A stretch of DNA of 64,000 nucleotides from Reclinomonas americana ATCC 50394 (GCA_048213135.1 PS015126.1:29141-93140), one strand, 5' to 3'; shown: positions 12,301-24,740, counted from the stretch's first letter. The notes: generated by a model from the sequence alone, not told the origin. A program made the numbers and translations.

Positions 12301-14515
12301 CGACGGTGAAGGCCAGCGTGATGACACCAAAAAAGACAGGAAAGAGACTGTGCATGTGTGAGAGAAAGGGAGAGAATGAGGACGAACGCGCTTCTTCCCA
12401 CCTCCACCAAGACCACATTGAACGCAAGCGTGATGACACACAGATACAGAAAAGAGACTGTGTGTGTGTGTGAGAGAGAGAAACAGAGAGAAGGCAAAAG
12501 CGAGAGAACAGAGAAAATGAGAAACAGAGAGAATGAGAAAGAGAGAGAGAGAGAAGGAAAAGAGAGAGAGAAGAACAAGAAAAACGAGGAAGTGAGAAAC
12601 AGAGGGAATGCAATAGAGAAAAAAAGCATGAGGTAGAACACGTGCCCTCCACACCTCCGACAAGACGACGGTGAACGCAAGCGTGACGACACAAAGATAC
12701 GACCGTGTGGGAGAGAGAGAAAGAGAGAAAATGCTCGGTCGCCCTTCCCCTTGTCCTTTCCCTCTCTAATCCCTTGCCCTTTCCCCATTCGTGGCACTCA
12801 CCAAACATGTCAAAAATCTTGCTCTGCGGCTGATGAATGGTGCACACAATGGTGCAAATGCGCGTGTCGGCAATCTTCTTGAGGTACGAGCACACCGACA
12901 GCGCCGTCACCGAGTCGAGACCCGTGGTCGGCTCGTCGAGGAAGAGGAGCGTCGGTCCGCACAGCAGCTCAATGGCAATGGAGAGGCGCTTGCGCTCGCC
13001 ACCCGAGATGCCGTCGGTGGACTCGCCGACAAGTGTGTTGCGAATGTTCTGCAGACCCATTTGCTCAATGGCCCACTCGACGCGCTCGTCGAGAATCTCT
13101 TGCGGCGCCGAGCCGGGCAGGCGCAGGCGCGCCGTGTACTGCAGCGTCTCCTCCACCGTCAACTTGCCGTTGAGCAGATCCGCTTGCATCACGTAGCCGG
13201 CCATGATCTTGAGGTCGGCGAGGGTGTACGGGCGGCCGTTGAGACGCGTTTCGCCCTCAAACGACACCATGTTGTCTTGGCGGCGGGCGAGGGCGTTGAG
13301 GAGAGTGGTCTTGCCGGAGCCACTCGGCCCCATAATGGCCAGGAAGCCGCCGGCGGCCTGGCCGGAGACGCCCGTGACGAGGATCTTGCGCTTGCCGCCG
13401 GCCTTGCGGGGTTGCGCGAAAATCACGAGGTCCTTCCAGGTGAGCACGCTGGGGACGGCGGAGTCGAGGCGGGTTTCGATGTCGGTGTGGTCGATCACGG
13501 GGTCTGCAGAATAGGGAAGGGAGGGAAGGGGGGAGTGAGGGAAAGGGGTAAAGGGCAAAGGAGGAGAGGAGAGGAGAAGGGAGGAGAGATGAGGAGAGAA
13601 GTGGATCAGAGGAGAGGAGCACAGGAGAGGAGCAGGAGAGGAGATGAGGAGAAGAGAGAACAAAGGAGGAAGTGACGGAAAGCAGAGAGAAAGAAAAGAG
13701 AAGCAAAGAGGGAGAGAAGAGAAGAGTTGAGAAGAGACGAGGCACGGCGAGGAGCAAAGACGAGGGGAGTAGTGTGGAGAGGAGAGGAGAGGAGAGGAGA
13801 GGAGAGGAGAGGAGAGGAGAGGAGAGGAGAGGAGCAAGAGCAGGAACAGGAGAGGAAAGGAGAGGAGAGGAAAGGAGAGGAGAGACGAAAGGAGAAGGGA
13901 AATGAAGTGAAAGAGAGAGAAAAGATGAGAAAAAGCGAGGCACTGCAGGAGAAGCGACGAGGAGTGGAGTGGAGTGGAGAGGAGTGGAGAGGAGAGGAGA
14001 GAAGAGAAAAGAAGAGAGAGGAGAGGAGAGGAGATGGAGGGAAGGGAAGAAGAGCAGCCAGAGCACAAGAAAGCAATGACAGATCGCAGAAAGACAACAG
14101 AGCGCGAGACTCGTTTGAGAGCGAAAGAGAGAGAGAGAGAGTGAAAGTGATGCAGTGAGGCTGCAAGAGTGTGCGCAAGACGTGAGAGAGCGAGCAGCAG
14201 AAAAAGAACAAGGGGCGCAGAGACAAAGGGTGCGCGCGCGCGACAACACCCCAATCGGTGCGCAAGAACCCGGAGACACACACACACACACGACTGATGC
14301 AGAGAGAAAAAGAGAAGAGAGAGGCGACATGGGAGACCGACAACAAAGCAAGTGCATTACTTGCGGCCGCGTGCGCGTGTGACTGTGAGTGAGAGAGAGA
14401 CAGAGTGATGCAGCAACTGTGAGTGCGCGCGCTCTTTCTCACCTCGTGTGTTGACACTGGCTCCGCGGTCGCGGCGACCAGGAGAGGGAATAGGCGACAG
14501 CTCAACGTCTGTCAT
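9347..14515 (-). CDS. ABCG-subfamily half-transporter (White/WBC type)
   Basis: Six exons in transcript order are 14515-14443, 13503-12802, 11445-10691, 10165-9986, 9727-9662 and 9595-9347, totalling 2025 nt (674 residues) with every phase matching. Domain order is nucleotide-binding domain first, then membrane domain, as in ABCG half-transporters. Seen: Walker A GPSGSGKTTLLNAL near residue 82, signature ISGGERKRLSIA near 189, Walker B LLFLDEPTTGLDS near 209, and the H-loop CTIHQPQS. An ABC2-type membrane part follows from about residue 365, including GAFYQIG, the TATKSLTVLP region and FGGFFLAPAFLPKYFVWL. A hydrophilic linker of about 50 residues (PHREID to PLMERDR) joins the halves. Such proteins dimerise and export lipids or small molecules; the substrate cannot be read. 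Start Met at 14515 gives a short tail ending VNTRDPVIDHTD before the first strand. Confidence 0.95.
12000..12740. repeat. Minisatellite in ABCG intron 2
   Basis: The intron 11446-12801 contains about five degenerate copies of a unit whose core on the plus strand reads agacgacggtgaacgcaagc followed by gtgatgacac, then agatacagaaaagagactgtg. Copies lie near 12013 (weak), 12166, 12298, 12412 and 12663. Spacing is irregular because GA-rich spacers differ in length. The minus-strand frame through it reads like VITLAFTVVLAEV repeatedly, which is a by-product of the repeat. Confidence 0.65.
13560..14160. repeat. (GGAGA)n purine-rich tract in ABCG intron 1
   Basis: Intron 13504-14442 is almost pure purine on the plus strand, with perfect ggaga pentamers around 13777-13832 and shorter runs to 14040. 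The long serine/leucine-rich minus-strand frames here are artefacts of this tract. Confidence 0.8.
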
Positions 14516-14811
14516 ATTGTGATTTCTGAGTGATGCAGCAAAAGTGAGCGACTGACGCAACACACACACGATGAAAATCACGAGAGAGACAAAGAGCAGA
14601 CGAGACCTTTATGTGTGTGTGCGTGTCAACGTGTGCGGGGGTGGAGAAGGAGAAGGCGCTGAGCGATTCTTGCTTTGTGGCAGTTGCGTTGTCTTCTCTC
14701 TGCAGACGCGCAACAAAACAATTGGACTTTTCTTGTCTAGAAGCCAATTGGAGTGTGCGCCCAGTGCGCGCGCTGTGCGCAACGCGGAAGTCACGCTCTC
14801 TCTCTGGTGAT

Positions 14812-14854
<43 letters not shown>

Positions 14855-15361
14855 AGAGTGTGCGCACGCAGACTGGGCTGTGAAGAGCGAGAGAGGGCAG
14901 AGGCGACACACGCGCGCAAGCGAGAGTGATATCCGAATGCAGAAAGCATCTTTTTTGGCGATCAGTGGCGCTTGTATGCATGCGTGCGTGGGTGCGTGAG
15001 CGAAGGAGTGAGAAAGAGAGTGAGTGGGTGAGAGAGGCACAGTCATCGCGATCGACTCGCCGCTTTTGGCAGGAAGCAATTGCACTGTAGTGTCTGCGTT
15101 TTCGATACGGGTCAGCTGGCCCGGCAACTGTGGAGTGAGAGAGGAGCAACCGCTTTCCCATCTCTTGCTGCACTGTGTGCCCTGACCAGGGGTTCAACAT
15201 CAATAGCGATGGACGTCCACGATTTCTGGTGCTGGCCGGCCTGGTGGCTGCGTGACTGGAAACAAGGAGAGACTTGTTGCTGAACCCTTGTCGCTCTTCG
15301 ATTGTATTCCCTTCCCCACCATCGCATACTTTGCCCCTTGGCCTCCATCCCCCACTGTGAA
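14516..15361. other. Gap between ABCG start and cysteine-rich gene stop
   Basis: This interval should contain the ABCG promoter and the 3' end of the neighbouring minus-strand gene. I see a (GT)n run at 14815-14850 and no convincing exon on either strand. Nothing else is supported. Confidence 0.5.
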
Positions 15362-16411
15362 TCACAACTCCGCCGAGCGTGCAGCAGCAGCGATGCGGAG
15401 CTCCTCGGCACGGAGACCCAATTCGCGCTGGCTATTCGCCTGCGACTTCTTCTCGCACGCCGAGTAGCACTGCTGGTGCCACACCTCGGCGGCCTCGGTC
15501 TGCGCCGCCTGATTCAGCTCCACCTCGTCGATGCACTTGGCGTGGGGGAGCGGCGACACGTCGCGAGATTGGTGGGCGTGCTGGCAGGCGGCACGGGCGT
15601 CCTGCGTCGCGGTGGAGCTCTGCTCGATCGAGTGCGCGAACGTGGTGTCGCACTCGTTCAGGCAGCTGTTGAAGACGCCTGCGCACACTAGAGTGAGCGT
15701 GCGAGAAGAGGGGAAGGGGACGTGAGTGCGATCGCAACTGGAGCTGGCAGTGGTGGTGGCCTGCTCGGTGACTTGGTGCACCGAGTTGGTGATGCCGCAT
15801 GACGAAATGCAGCTGCGAGGAGGAGGTTAGAGAGAAGGGAGGAAGGGAGGCGAAGGGTAAGGACGAGAAAGACGAGAGGAGGAGACGAGAGGGGAGGGAA
15901 GGGAGGGAGGGACGAGAGGGGGAGACGGGAGCGGGAGGGAGACGGGAGGGGAGACGAGAGGGGGAGACGGGAGGGGAGACGGAGCGGGAGACGGGAGACG
16001 GGAGGGAGACGGGAGGGGANNNNNNNNNNNNNNNNNNNNGTGTGTGTGTGTGTGTGTGAGTGCGTGTGCAGTGTGTGTGTGCAGTGTGAGGTCAGCGCAA
16101 CGACTGCAGAGACACAGGCTGAGAGGCGCACGAGCTGAACGCCAACTCCGCGCGTTCCAGACACGCATGTCGCACACCACTGCGCGCGACGCGCTCACAC
16201 TCCACAGAGGCCTCCGTGAAGGCACTCACACACGAGACCTCCGCCTCACCAGCTGCACACATATAAAAGCGGAAGTTTTAAATACCGCCCCTAGGCCTGT
16301 ACACAGCACGCTCACGTACTTACCGACGGATTGGTCGCCGCTGCTGGCACGTACAGCGGCCACCAGCACAACAATGACGAGTGTAAGCAGAATGACTCGA
16401 GACTGCAGCAT
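15362..16411 (-). CDS. Secreted cysteine-rich protein with CX3C pairs
   Basis: Exon 1 (16411-16324) encodes MLQSRVILLTLVIVVLVAAV, a clear signal peptide, and ends at a perfect gtaagt donor. Exon 2 starts at 16252 after tatatgtgtgcag and restores frame. It carries cysteines about ten residues apart (CVSAFTEASVEC, then HAC and SSC); its 3' end near 16100 is unresolved. Exon 3 (15812-15362) begins after cctcctcctcgcag and contains the CX3C pairs CISSC, CLNEC and CYSAC, ending ARSAEL before the stop. The protein is about 220 residues, helical-looking and secreted. I recognise no family. The 20-N gap at 16020-16039 lies in intron 2 and could hide another exon. The exon at 17398-17627 has the same style. 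Confidence 0.62.
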
Positions 16412-16599
16412 TTATTCGCTCCTCCGGAGTGTAGTAAGTGCGGTGTTTTATCGGTCGGACAACTTCTCACACTCGGAAAAACTCTGCTTTTTTTCAGTTG
16501 CACTCGACAAGGTGAGCGGCCTGTGTGTGTGCCTCTGTGTGCATCACCTCACTCATTCAACTGCACATGTCGTGTCTGCGTGCATCGCTCTCTCTCTTG

Positions 16600-16853
16600 C
16601 ACTGTTCTTCATTTGTGTTTTGTTGTCTTGGTTTCTCTCTCTCTCTCGCACTTGCTGCACACGCACTGTTCCTCGCATGTGTTGTTGTGGGTTCTCTATA
16701 TCTCTCTCTCACACACACACCAACATACACACGTGCTGCACACTGTTCCTCATTTGTGTTTGTTGTTTGATTTCTCTCTTTAACACACTCACTCTTTCTT
16801 CCTATCTCTCTCTCACTTGCTGCACACGCACTGTTCCTCATTTGTGCTTGTTG

Positions 16854-16870
<17 letters not shown>
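16600..16870. repeat. Short tandem block, about four copies
   Basis: A unit of roughly 64-86 bp containing cactgttcctcatttgtg, tttctctctc and cttgctgcacacg recurs near 16600, 16664, 16743 and 16828. It ends in (CT)n at the gap 16903-17061. From 16412 to 17397 I see only this block, the gap and GA-rich DNA, with no supported gene. Confidence 0.55.
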
Positions 16871-16902
<32 letters not shown>

Positions 16903-17397
16903 NNNNNNNNNNNNNNNNNNNNNNNNNNNNNNNNNNNNNNNNNNNNNNNNNNNNNNNNNNNNNNNNNNNNNNNNNNNNNNNNNNNNNNNNNNNNNNNNNN
17001 NNNNNNNNNNNNNNNNNNNNNNNNNNNNNNNNNNNNNNNNNNNNNNNNNNNNNNNNNNNNNGGGAGAGCGAGAGGGGAGAGAGAGCAAGGAGAGCGAGAG
17101 GGGGAGAGCGAGAGGGGAGACGAGAGGCGAGAGCGAGAGGGGAGACGAGATGGGAGAGCGAGAGGGGAGACGAGAGGAGAGACAAGAGAGAAGAAAAGGA
17201 GAGGAGAGATATAGGGAGACGGAAGGGAGACGGAGGACAATGAGGTGTAGGCAGGAAGACTTGCAGAGGCAGTCGGACGAGGGGAGGGAAGCAGAGAGAA
17301 GCACGTGATGCGGAAGAAAAAAGTGGGGAAATGAGTGGAGACTGACGGAGACTGCGAGAACGACTTGCAGAGAGAACCAAGCGAGAGCGCATCACAC

Positions 17398-17627
17398 CTT
17401 CCACGCGTGCCATCGATGCGCTTGTTGCACAGCGACTCAACGGCCTCTGCGCGACGCAGGCAGCCCTTGGTCAGCATGTACTTGGTGGGCTCCGGATCGT
17501 TGGTGGCATGGCACCAGTCCCAGTCACGCGCACGACGCGACTCGCACGCATACTTGTGCGTCTGAGACACGTCAACGCACGCACTCTCGCACAACAGAGC
17601 AGCATGATCGTCGCTGACAGCAAGTGG
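17398..17627 (-). CDS. Exon of a cysteine-rich protein (partial gene)
   Basis: An open stretch bounded by gattccag acceptor and a gaag/gtgtga donor encodes 76 codons starting PLAVSDDHAALLCESACVDV and continuing with CESRR, DWC, KGC and SLC. The CX3C pair CESAC and cysteines spaced nine to eleven residues apart resemble the gene at 15362-16411, so it is probably a member of the same family. It lies upstream of that gene's signal-peptide exon on the same strand, so it more likely belongs to a separate gene. Its other exons were not found; the surrounding DNA is microsatellite and gap. Confidence 0.45.
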
Positions 17628-17826
17628 CTGGAATCTGTGATCGGAAAATTAGGAATGCGAAGACAATGAAGAGGAGAGAGAGAGAGAGAGTGCGACTGTG
17701 TGTGTGTGTATGTGTGTGTGTGTATGTGTGTATGTGTGTGTAGTAAAGTGTGCGTGCATGTGAGTGTGTGAGTGCGATTGCATGCGTATGTATGTGCGAG
17801 TGTGGGTGCAGTGCGTGTGAGTGAGT

Positions 17827-18167
<341 letters not shown>

Positions 18168-18179
18168 TGCACCCACAAT

Positions 18180-18788
18180 CTAGTTCTCGTCCCTTGTGGT
18201 CTCCCTTGTCTCTTTGTCTGTTCTCTCTCTATGCGCCTTCAACCGTGTTTTTGTCCCTCTCATTGCTGAACTTCTCTTTCCCTTGTCTCTCCGTCTCTAT
18301 GTTTTCTCCTTCTGAACCACCCTCCACGCTTGGTCTGTCCTTCTTGTTGTTGGGCACACTCTCCCTCCTTCCCTCTCTCCTTGTCTCTCTGCTCAGTCTT
18401 TCTGTCCCTCCTCGTCTTTCTGTGCACTTGAATATTGTTCTTGTCCGTCTTATGAACTTCTCAGTTCGCCTACTCTCTCTGTCTCTCATTCAGCGCCCTT
18501 TTCTCTTGTTCTTCTCCTTGTTGTTGAACTTCTTTCTTTGCCTTCTCTTCTCTCTTGTTTCTGCTCTCTCTCTTTCTCTCACCTTGTCCCTCTATAATTT
18601 ACACCTCTTTCTTTCTGCACCTGTCATGTTGTTCTTGCCGGTTTTTGAACTGCTTTTTTCCGTTGTGCTCTCCGTTGTGCTTGCTCCTCGTCTCTCCGTC
18701 TCTCTCACTCTAGTTGTGCGTCCTTCTCTCTTGAGCTTGTCCCTCTTGTTGTTGACCTTTTCCCTTCGCCTTTCTCTGTCTCTTCTTG

Positions 18789-18834
<46 letters not shown>

Positions 18835-18980
18835 AACTCTGTCTCCTTGTGCTCCCTTAAGTCTTGTTCTTGTCCCTCTTGTTGTTGACATTCTCTCTCT
18901 CTCTCTCCCCTCCCTTTCCTCTCCCCTCCCTCTCCCTTCTCTTTTCCCTCCTTCCCCTCCCTTACCCCCTTCCCCCCCAA
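18180..18980. repeat. Degenerate T/C-rich repeat before lectin-like gene 1
   Basis: A block close to cttgttcttgtccctcttg followed by ttgttgaacttctctc recurs near 18252, 18436, 18507, 18635, 18733 and 18863 with irregular spacing. It is followed by a polypyrimidine tract running into the acceptor at 18982, so it looks like the 3' part of a long intron. No exon is seen inside it on either strand. Confidence 0.55.
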
Positions 18981-18982
18981 AG

Positions 18983-21900
18983 TGTCGCCCTCCACCCTTT
19001 CCCTCCCGGCTGGCCTGTCGGTGGCCACATCGCAAAGCGTCGACCTCACCTTCACCCCGGCGGCCACCACCGCCGGCGTGCTCAACGTGTACAAGAAGTC
19101 CACGTGCGCGGACCTCGCGCCCACCACGCTGGTGTACACGGCCGCCAATGCTGCCGTCATCAACGTACAGATTGTGACCACGCTGGAGACCGCCAGTGCC
19201 ACGCGCTACTTGTGCTTTGATTCGGACGGTGCCGGCCCGCTGGCCAGCCAGAAAGTGGCCACGATTTACATTTGTTGCGTGCTTCCCTTGTCCGCCCGTA
19301 GCAAGTCCTTGCCCTGACCTACGCCCGCAGACACCAAGTCCGACTTGAGCACCTCTGTGCTGGCACTCGGCCTCTCCGCCTTCCCCGTGACGATCACCGG
19401 TCAGAACTTTGGCCTGCCGTCGACTGCCAGCTTCTTCCTGTCGGCGGCGAGCACGTGCGCGGCACCGTTGGCCAACACCGCCGTCTCGTACGCCAGTGTC
19501 TCTGCCTCCACGCTCATTCGTCTCACCATCTCCACCGCCTCGTCGTTCGGCCTGGCCTCCACTCAGGCGGCCGCCAGTGGCATGGGGGCTTGCACGCTCG
19601 CCGCCGCCGGTCCTGCGTACCTCTGCGGAACGTTGCGTCCTCCGTGTCATCCTTTTTTGTCACCCTGCGCGGTCACTGATTCGGTACCGGTGGTGCAGGT
19701 TCCAGACGACGACTGCCTTTGTCAACATTTCTTTCGGCACCATCACCCTCACGCCTTCCAATGCCAGCGATGTCGGCTTTGTCAACAGCACGCTCGTGCA
19801 GCTCGGCACGCCGCAGACGCTGACGATTGGTGATGCCAATCTGTCCCTCAACCAGTGCACGCGCTTCAAGGTTGTTCGTTTGGGTGATAGCTGCTCGTCG
19901 GATGCCAGTTGCGGAAAAAGAGAGAAGGGAGAAAGGGGGAGAAAGGGGGAGAAAGGGGAGAAGAAGGAGGAGAANNNNNNNNNNNNNNNNNNNNNNNNNN
20001 NNNNNNNNNNNNNNNNNNNNNNNNNNNNNNNNNNNNNNNNNNNNNNNNNNNNNNNNNNNNNNNNNNNNNNNNNNNNNNNNNNNNNNNNNNNNNNNNNNNN
20101 NNNNNNNNNNNNNNNNNNNNNNNNNNNNNNNNNNNNNNNNNNGAGAAGGGAGAAGGGAGAAGGAGGGAGAAGGGAGAAGGGAGAAGGGAGAAGGGGGAGA
20201 AAGGGGGAGAAAGAGAAGGAGGGAGAAAGGGAGAACGACTCGAAAAGAGAGGCGAGGGAGCGAGAAAGCGAGGCAGAGGTGAAGAGAGTGAGCCGTAAAG
20301 AGCGGACTTCCCTGGATATGGCAGGTGGAATGAACAAGAGGGAGTGATTTACAAGAGAGAGGACGAGAGGATGAAGGGAGGAGGAAGAAAGAGGAGAGCG
20401 ACAAAGTGAACGCAGAGAGAGAAAAGAGATCGAGCGAGTGAGAGAGAAAGAGATGTAGAGAGTGAGCAGAAACGAGCGGACTCAACCGTGGCGAGCACGT
20501 GGGAGAGAGGAGGCTTGGGTTCAACGAAAGGGGTTGGGTCTGAAGACTAGAGAGACGGAACAAGACAGAGACAGAGAGGGGGAGAGAGAGAGAGAGTTTG
20601 TTGGAGTAAACAAGAGTATGTGATACCAAGTGAAGAGGAAGAATGGAGGAAGAGAGGAAGAGGAGCTGTGTTGAGAAGGAGAGAAGAGCAGAAAGACGAG
20701 AGATCGCTGTTCTTCACAAGCTGCTGATCAAAGTGATATACGAAAAGAGAGAGAGAGAGACAGCAAGACTGTATGTGCGAGAATGAGCAAGAGAAAATGG
20801 AAAAGAAAAATAAGAGAAGAGAGAGAAGCGAGAGATTGTCGTTCACTTCCCAGCGAGTGAAGAGACCAATTCCTTCGATTTCATTCCCTCTCTTCTCCTC
20901 CGTCACTTCTCAACTTCCGCCAAACGCTTGCTTATCCCTCTCGATTTTCTTCCTCACTGCATACATGTCCTCATACCACTCTGCCCTGCACTCCTCCAGC
21001 TTTCTCGCAGTGTCGCCATTTGTTGTTTTCCACTTTCGTCTCCTCCTTCTTTCTCTATCGTTTTATCGCGCTCCTTTCCACTGCTGCATATCCTTTCTCG
21101 CTGCATCCTCTCCCCTTACACTCTCTCTGTTCCCCTTCTCCTGTAAGCACAGGCTCTTTCGCGACGGTCGACTCCTTCTCCGCCACCTCCGCTGCCTCGC
21201 TGTGCAACTTTAGCACCGGCTGCAACTTCTACACCGTCAAGGTGACAACGCTGCAGGCTGCCTCGCTGCGCTTCTGCATCTCCCAAAATGCCGGCGCGTG
21301 GGTGGCGATTCCGGGTAACACTGGCGTCACCGGCATTCCGTCGGCGCAGGGCACCGTCAGCACGCCGGCAATCGTTTCGTGCATGGCTGTGTTGCTGCTA
21401 TTCTCACCATCGCTGACGTCTTGTGTCTCAGTTCCTCACGGCACCGACGCCCAACACTGTGCGCACCGCCACCATCCCGATCACATACTCGCAGCCCTTC
21501 AACAGCGTGCCCCGACTCCTCTTCGGTCTCGCGTCGTACACGGGTGTCTCGCTCAGCGGCGCTGTCGCTGTCGACACCAACTTTTGGTGCTCGATTGCGA
21601 CGTCCATGACGTCGACGACGGGAGCCACCCTCTCTTGCAGCTCTGCGGGCACTGCCGTCAGCAGCTCGTCGATTCGTTGCGTGCGTGGGTGACTCGAGTA
21701 ATCCAGCAACGCACTCTCTCTTCTCGTATCTCACCAAAGACATTGTCGCGCAGAGTACCTGGCGGTCGCACAGACGAGCAGCATGGTCGGCGCCAATGGC
21801 CTGGTGATCAGCTCCAATGACAGCGCGTGGACCTCGACTTCTTCGACCAAGAGCAGCACTCTGGTTCGTGTCTCCGATTCGGCGCCTTCGACTTTTTCAT

Positions 21901-23323
21901 GTCCGCCGCTAACTCTTGCGGGAGCACAGACGTCGTCGATCAGCCTTGTCGGCACGTACCCGCTGAAGGCGTCAGTGGCCTTTGCACTGTGCGGCGTGCA
22001 GACACTGCGTGCCGGCAACACGCCGACGGACTACCGTCCCGACACATTCTCCACCTCGTACACGCCGTCGACGTCGGCCGTCTCTCTGTCCACCCTTGTC
22101 AGCGGCAGCTCGCGTGTCAGCCAGCTGCGCTACTCGTATGTCGCTGGGTCTGGGTTGATCGACGCGACGAACAACGCCAGTGGATATGTGGTGTATGCTG
22201 GACGTGCGTCGTGGGGGGAAGGAGGGGGGAGAGGGGGAGAGGGAGAGAGAGGAGAGGGGAAGAAGGGGAGGGAGGTGGGAGGAGAGGGAGAGGGAGAGGG
22301 AGAGGGAGCATGAGAAGAGATTGACAGGCGGAATGAGGGTCAAGATGGAGAAGGGACTGAGAATGAGAATGAGAATGAGAATGAGAGGGAGGAGAGGATG
22401 GAGAAGGAAAGCGGCAGCAAGAGAAATGAGACCTGGTGGCAGGGAGTGGACCAAGAAGAAAGAAAGGAGGAGAGGATGGAGAAGGAAAATAGCGACGAGA
22501 GAAAATGAGACTTGGTGGATTAAGAAGAAGGAGAGGGAGGAGAGGGTGAGAAAGCAGCGGCGGGAGAAAATGAGAATTGGTGGCAGGGAGTGGACCAAGA
22601 AGAAATAGAGAGGGAGGAGAGGATGGAGAAGGAAAGCAGCGGCGAGAGAAAATGAGAATAAGTGGCAGGGAGTGGATTAAGAAGAAGAAGGAGAGGGAGG
22701 AGAAGATGGAGAAGGAAAGAAGCGGCAAGAGAATTGAGAATTGGTGGCAGAAAGTGGACTTAGATGAAGAAAGAGTGGGAGATGTAGGACGGGAAGGAGA
22801 GAGCATGATGTTGATAGATTGGAACGTTCACTGGTCCATCTCCCTATTTCTTCTTGGTCCACTCCCTGTCACCAAGTCTCATTTCTCTCGCCGCTGCTTT
22901 CTTCTCCGTTCTCTCATCCCTCTTATTCTCCTTCACATTCTCATCTCATTCTCCTTCTCCCTCTCTCGCGCTTCAATTTTCCTTCTCTTTCTGACGCACT
23001 TCTATGCTTTCCCTCAACTCTCTTCTCTCTCTCTATCCTCCCTCTCTCCCCTCCCAGCGGCCTCGGGCTCCGGCGCTGTGTCGGTCGCCTTTACCAGCGC
23101 CAATCCCGCCTTCACCCCGCTGCGCCCGCTCGGCTTCCAGGCCGCCGTCTTCCTCAAGGACTACAACTCGGGCACGGTGACCAGCACCATTAGTGTCAGT
23201 GTGGGCGGTCTCGGGCAGACCACCAATGGTGCCGGCAACTACACGGGACTGACGTTTACGATTTCAGCGCCGATGGGTGGGTCGGCCAGTGCCTCGTGGA
23301 TTGCGATTGGTCGGCCGGCGTGA
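18983..23323 (+). CDS. Lectin-like extracellular protein, paralogue 1 (5' end missing)
   Basis: Exons: 18983-19273, 19331-19631, 19699-19907, 21153-21373, 21432-21675, 21754-21863, 21930-22203 and 23058-23323 (stop). All phases agree with paralogue 2 at 57181-62704, including matching intron positions. The first module is Ser/Thr/Ala-rich beta sheet. The second resembles an IPT/TIG fold (FPVTITGQNFG). The exon at 21432 contains ATIPITYSQPFNSVPRLLFG, the edge-strand pattern of H-type lectin domains, and the last module ends SASWIAIG like an H-lectin C-terminal strand. No signal peptide or start Met is visible because the 5' exon lies before the repeats. The 66-bp intron 21864-21929 is in frame and may be retained. 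A secreted or surface carbohydrate-binding role is inference. Confidence 0.7.
22390..22775. repeat. ~77-bp minisatellite in the last intron of lectin-like gene 1
   Basis: Five copies of a purine-rich unit with ggagaggatggagaaggaaa, then gaaaatgagaattggtggca and gggagtggaccaagaagaa start near 22391, 22468, 22533, 22611 and 22694. They sit inside the intron 22204-23057. Confidence 0.75.
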
Positions 23324-23689
23324 GCGCGTGGCTGGTGCTTGTTGGTGGGAATGGTCGAAAAATGAATCCGATGGGAGAAGGGGGATGGAGGGAGGGACGC
23401 AGGCGCCTTGCGCATGCAGCTTGGGTGAAGGAAGAGTGCATTTACACACATGTGAGTGAAATGGAAGAACGACTTTGAGGCGCACTCTATCGCCTGCTCG
23501 ATCTTCACCTTCAGAAACCGTGGCGGAATTTGATTGGCTTTGCCTCTTGAAAGGGAAGATGACTGTTGGAGAGGTAATTATGTGTCTGTATATTGTTGGT
23601 GTGCCAGAGTCATTCCCGGGAAGGGATTTGTGGGCGATTATTGCATTATTGGAATGTGGTGAGTGAAGTGTTTTGTTTTTTTTCAGTCG

Positions 23690-24740
23690 ACGTCGCGTCC
23701 TGCTGCAATGCATTCACTCACTCTCTTGCAAGTCAGAGAGAGAGAGAGAGAGAAAGAGAGACGACTGGCGGACTGCGTGAGACGTGCTCGGAACAAAGCA
23801 TATTACTTCTGACGAGCAAAAAAAACAAAAGACGAATCGGTGCATCGAGTCGAGTATGGTGTGTATGTCATTGCGCTGTGCTATATTGACGATGTGGCGG
23901 ACACTGTGGTTCTCTCTCTTTTTCTCTCTCCCTTACTCTCTCTCTCTCTCTCTGTGCGCACTTGTCACTGACTGCAGATTTGTGTTTCTGGCAGTTCTCT
24001 GTACATGTGCTCAAAAGCGGTGCATTTGGGGAGGCGGTGAATTTGGTGGACGACATGTCGCGCGCTTCCGCTCTCTCCTCACGAGAAAGCGACGCTGCAC
24101 GACGTCGCTCATCGCGCGAGAAGAATGAATGCAGAGGATGGGAGGCCGTACCGAAGACGAAACTGGTGACGAACATCCTGGAGTTTGTGGACGACAGTAG
24201 TGTTCTTGTACAGGTGGCCACCAGTCTCGTCGTTCATGAGCCACCTCGCTCTGACGGTGGGGAGCAGTCCTTTGAAGAGGAAGTGCGCGCAAAATCGGTC
24301 TATCATTGCGTATGCCGTCCCCGTCTCATTTCTGCGTTCCGTGACAGTATCACAAGCACGACCTTGAGGAATTCGAAGGAGCATTTGGTTCTAAGCAGTC
24401 AACGTTGCCGTCGATGACGCAAGTCGGCAAGCTTCCGGTTGTGCGAGAGAATGGAGGGAGGAGTGAAGACGGAGGGAGCGGTGGCTTTACAAACCCGAAT
24501 TCTCGGTCGGAGATCACGGCACCGACAAAGTTCTGTAAGCCAAGTTTGTGGTTCCTATGTGCCTTGCAGATGCCATGCTCTCACGCACACTGCGCAACAA
24601 TTTGCAGTTTCACTCTTGCCTACAAGAACAGGTTGCGAGCGAATGACTGCCTTGCCTTTCATTATTACCCCTCACTTCGATTGCCCGATCACCGCTCAGA
24701 GCTGATCGTACTCTGTCGCATGAGTGTACCGGCAGTTTGG
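23690..24740 (+). other. Possible 5' exons of the HEPN-NACHT gene
   Basis: Three candidate plus-strand exons lie between the stop of lectin-like gene 1 and the NACHT gene. One follows ttttttttcag at 23693 (VDVASCCNAFTHSLA). One is 23978-24213 (contains KTKLVTNILEFVDDSSVLVQ). One is 24570-24631 (AMLSRTLRNNLQFHSCLQEQ, before a gttgcg donor). Joins between them could not be verified. A minus-strand frame at 24109-24384 is equally open, so strand is not certain. No domain is recognised. Confidence 0.3.

Noticed and set aside
13257-14357. Minus-strand frames over the ABCG gene with LLSSPLLSS repeats
   Set aside because: They are the (GGAGA)n intron read in three frames. Real coding is the 13503-12802 exon with Walker motifs.
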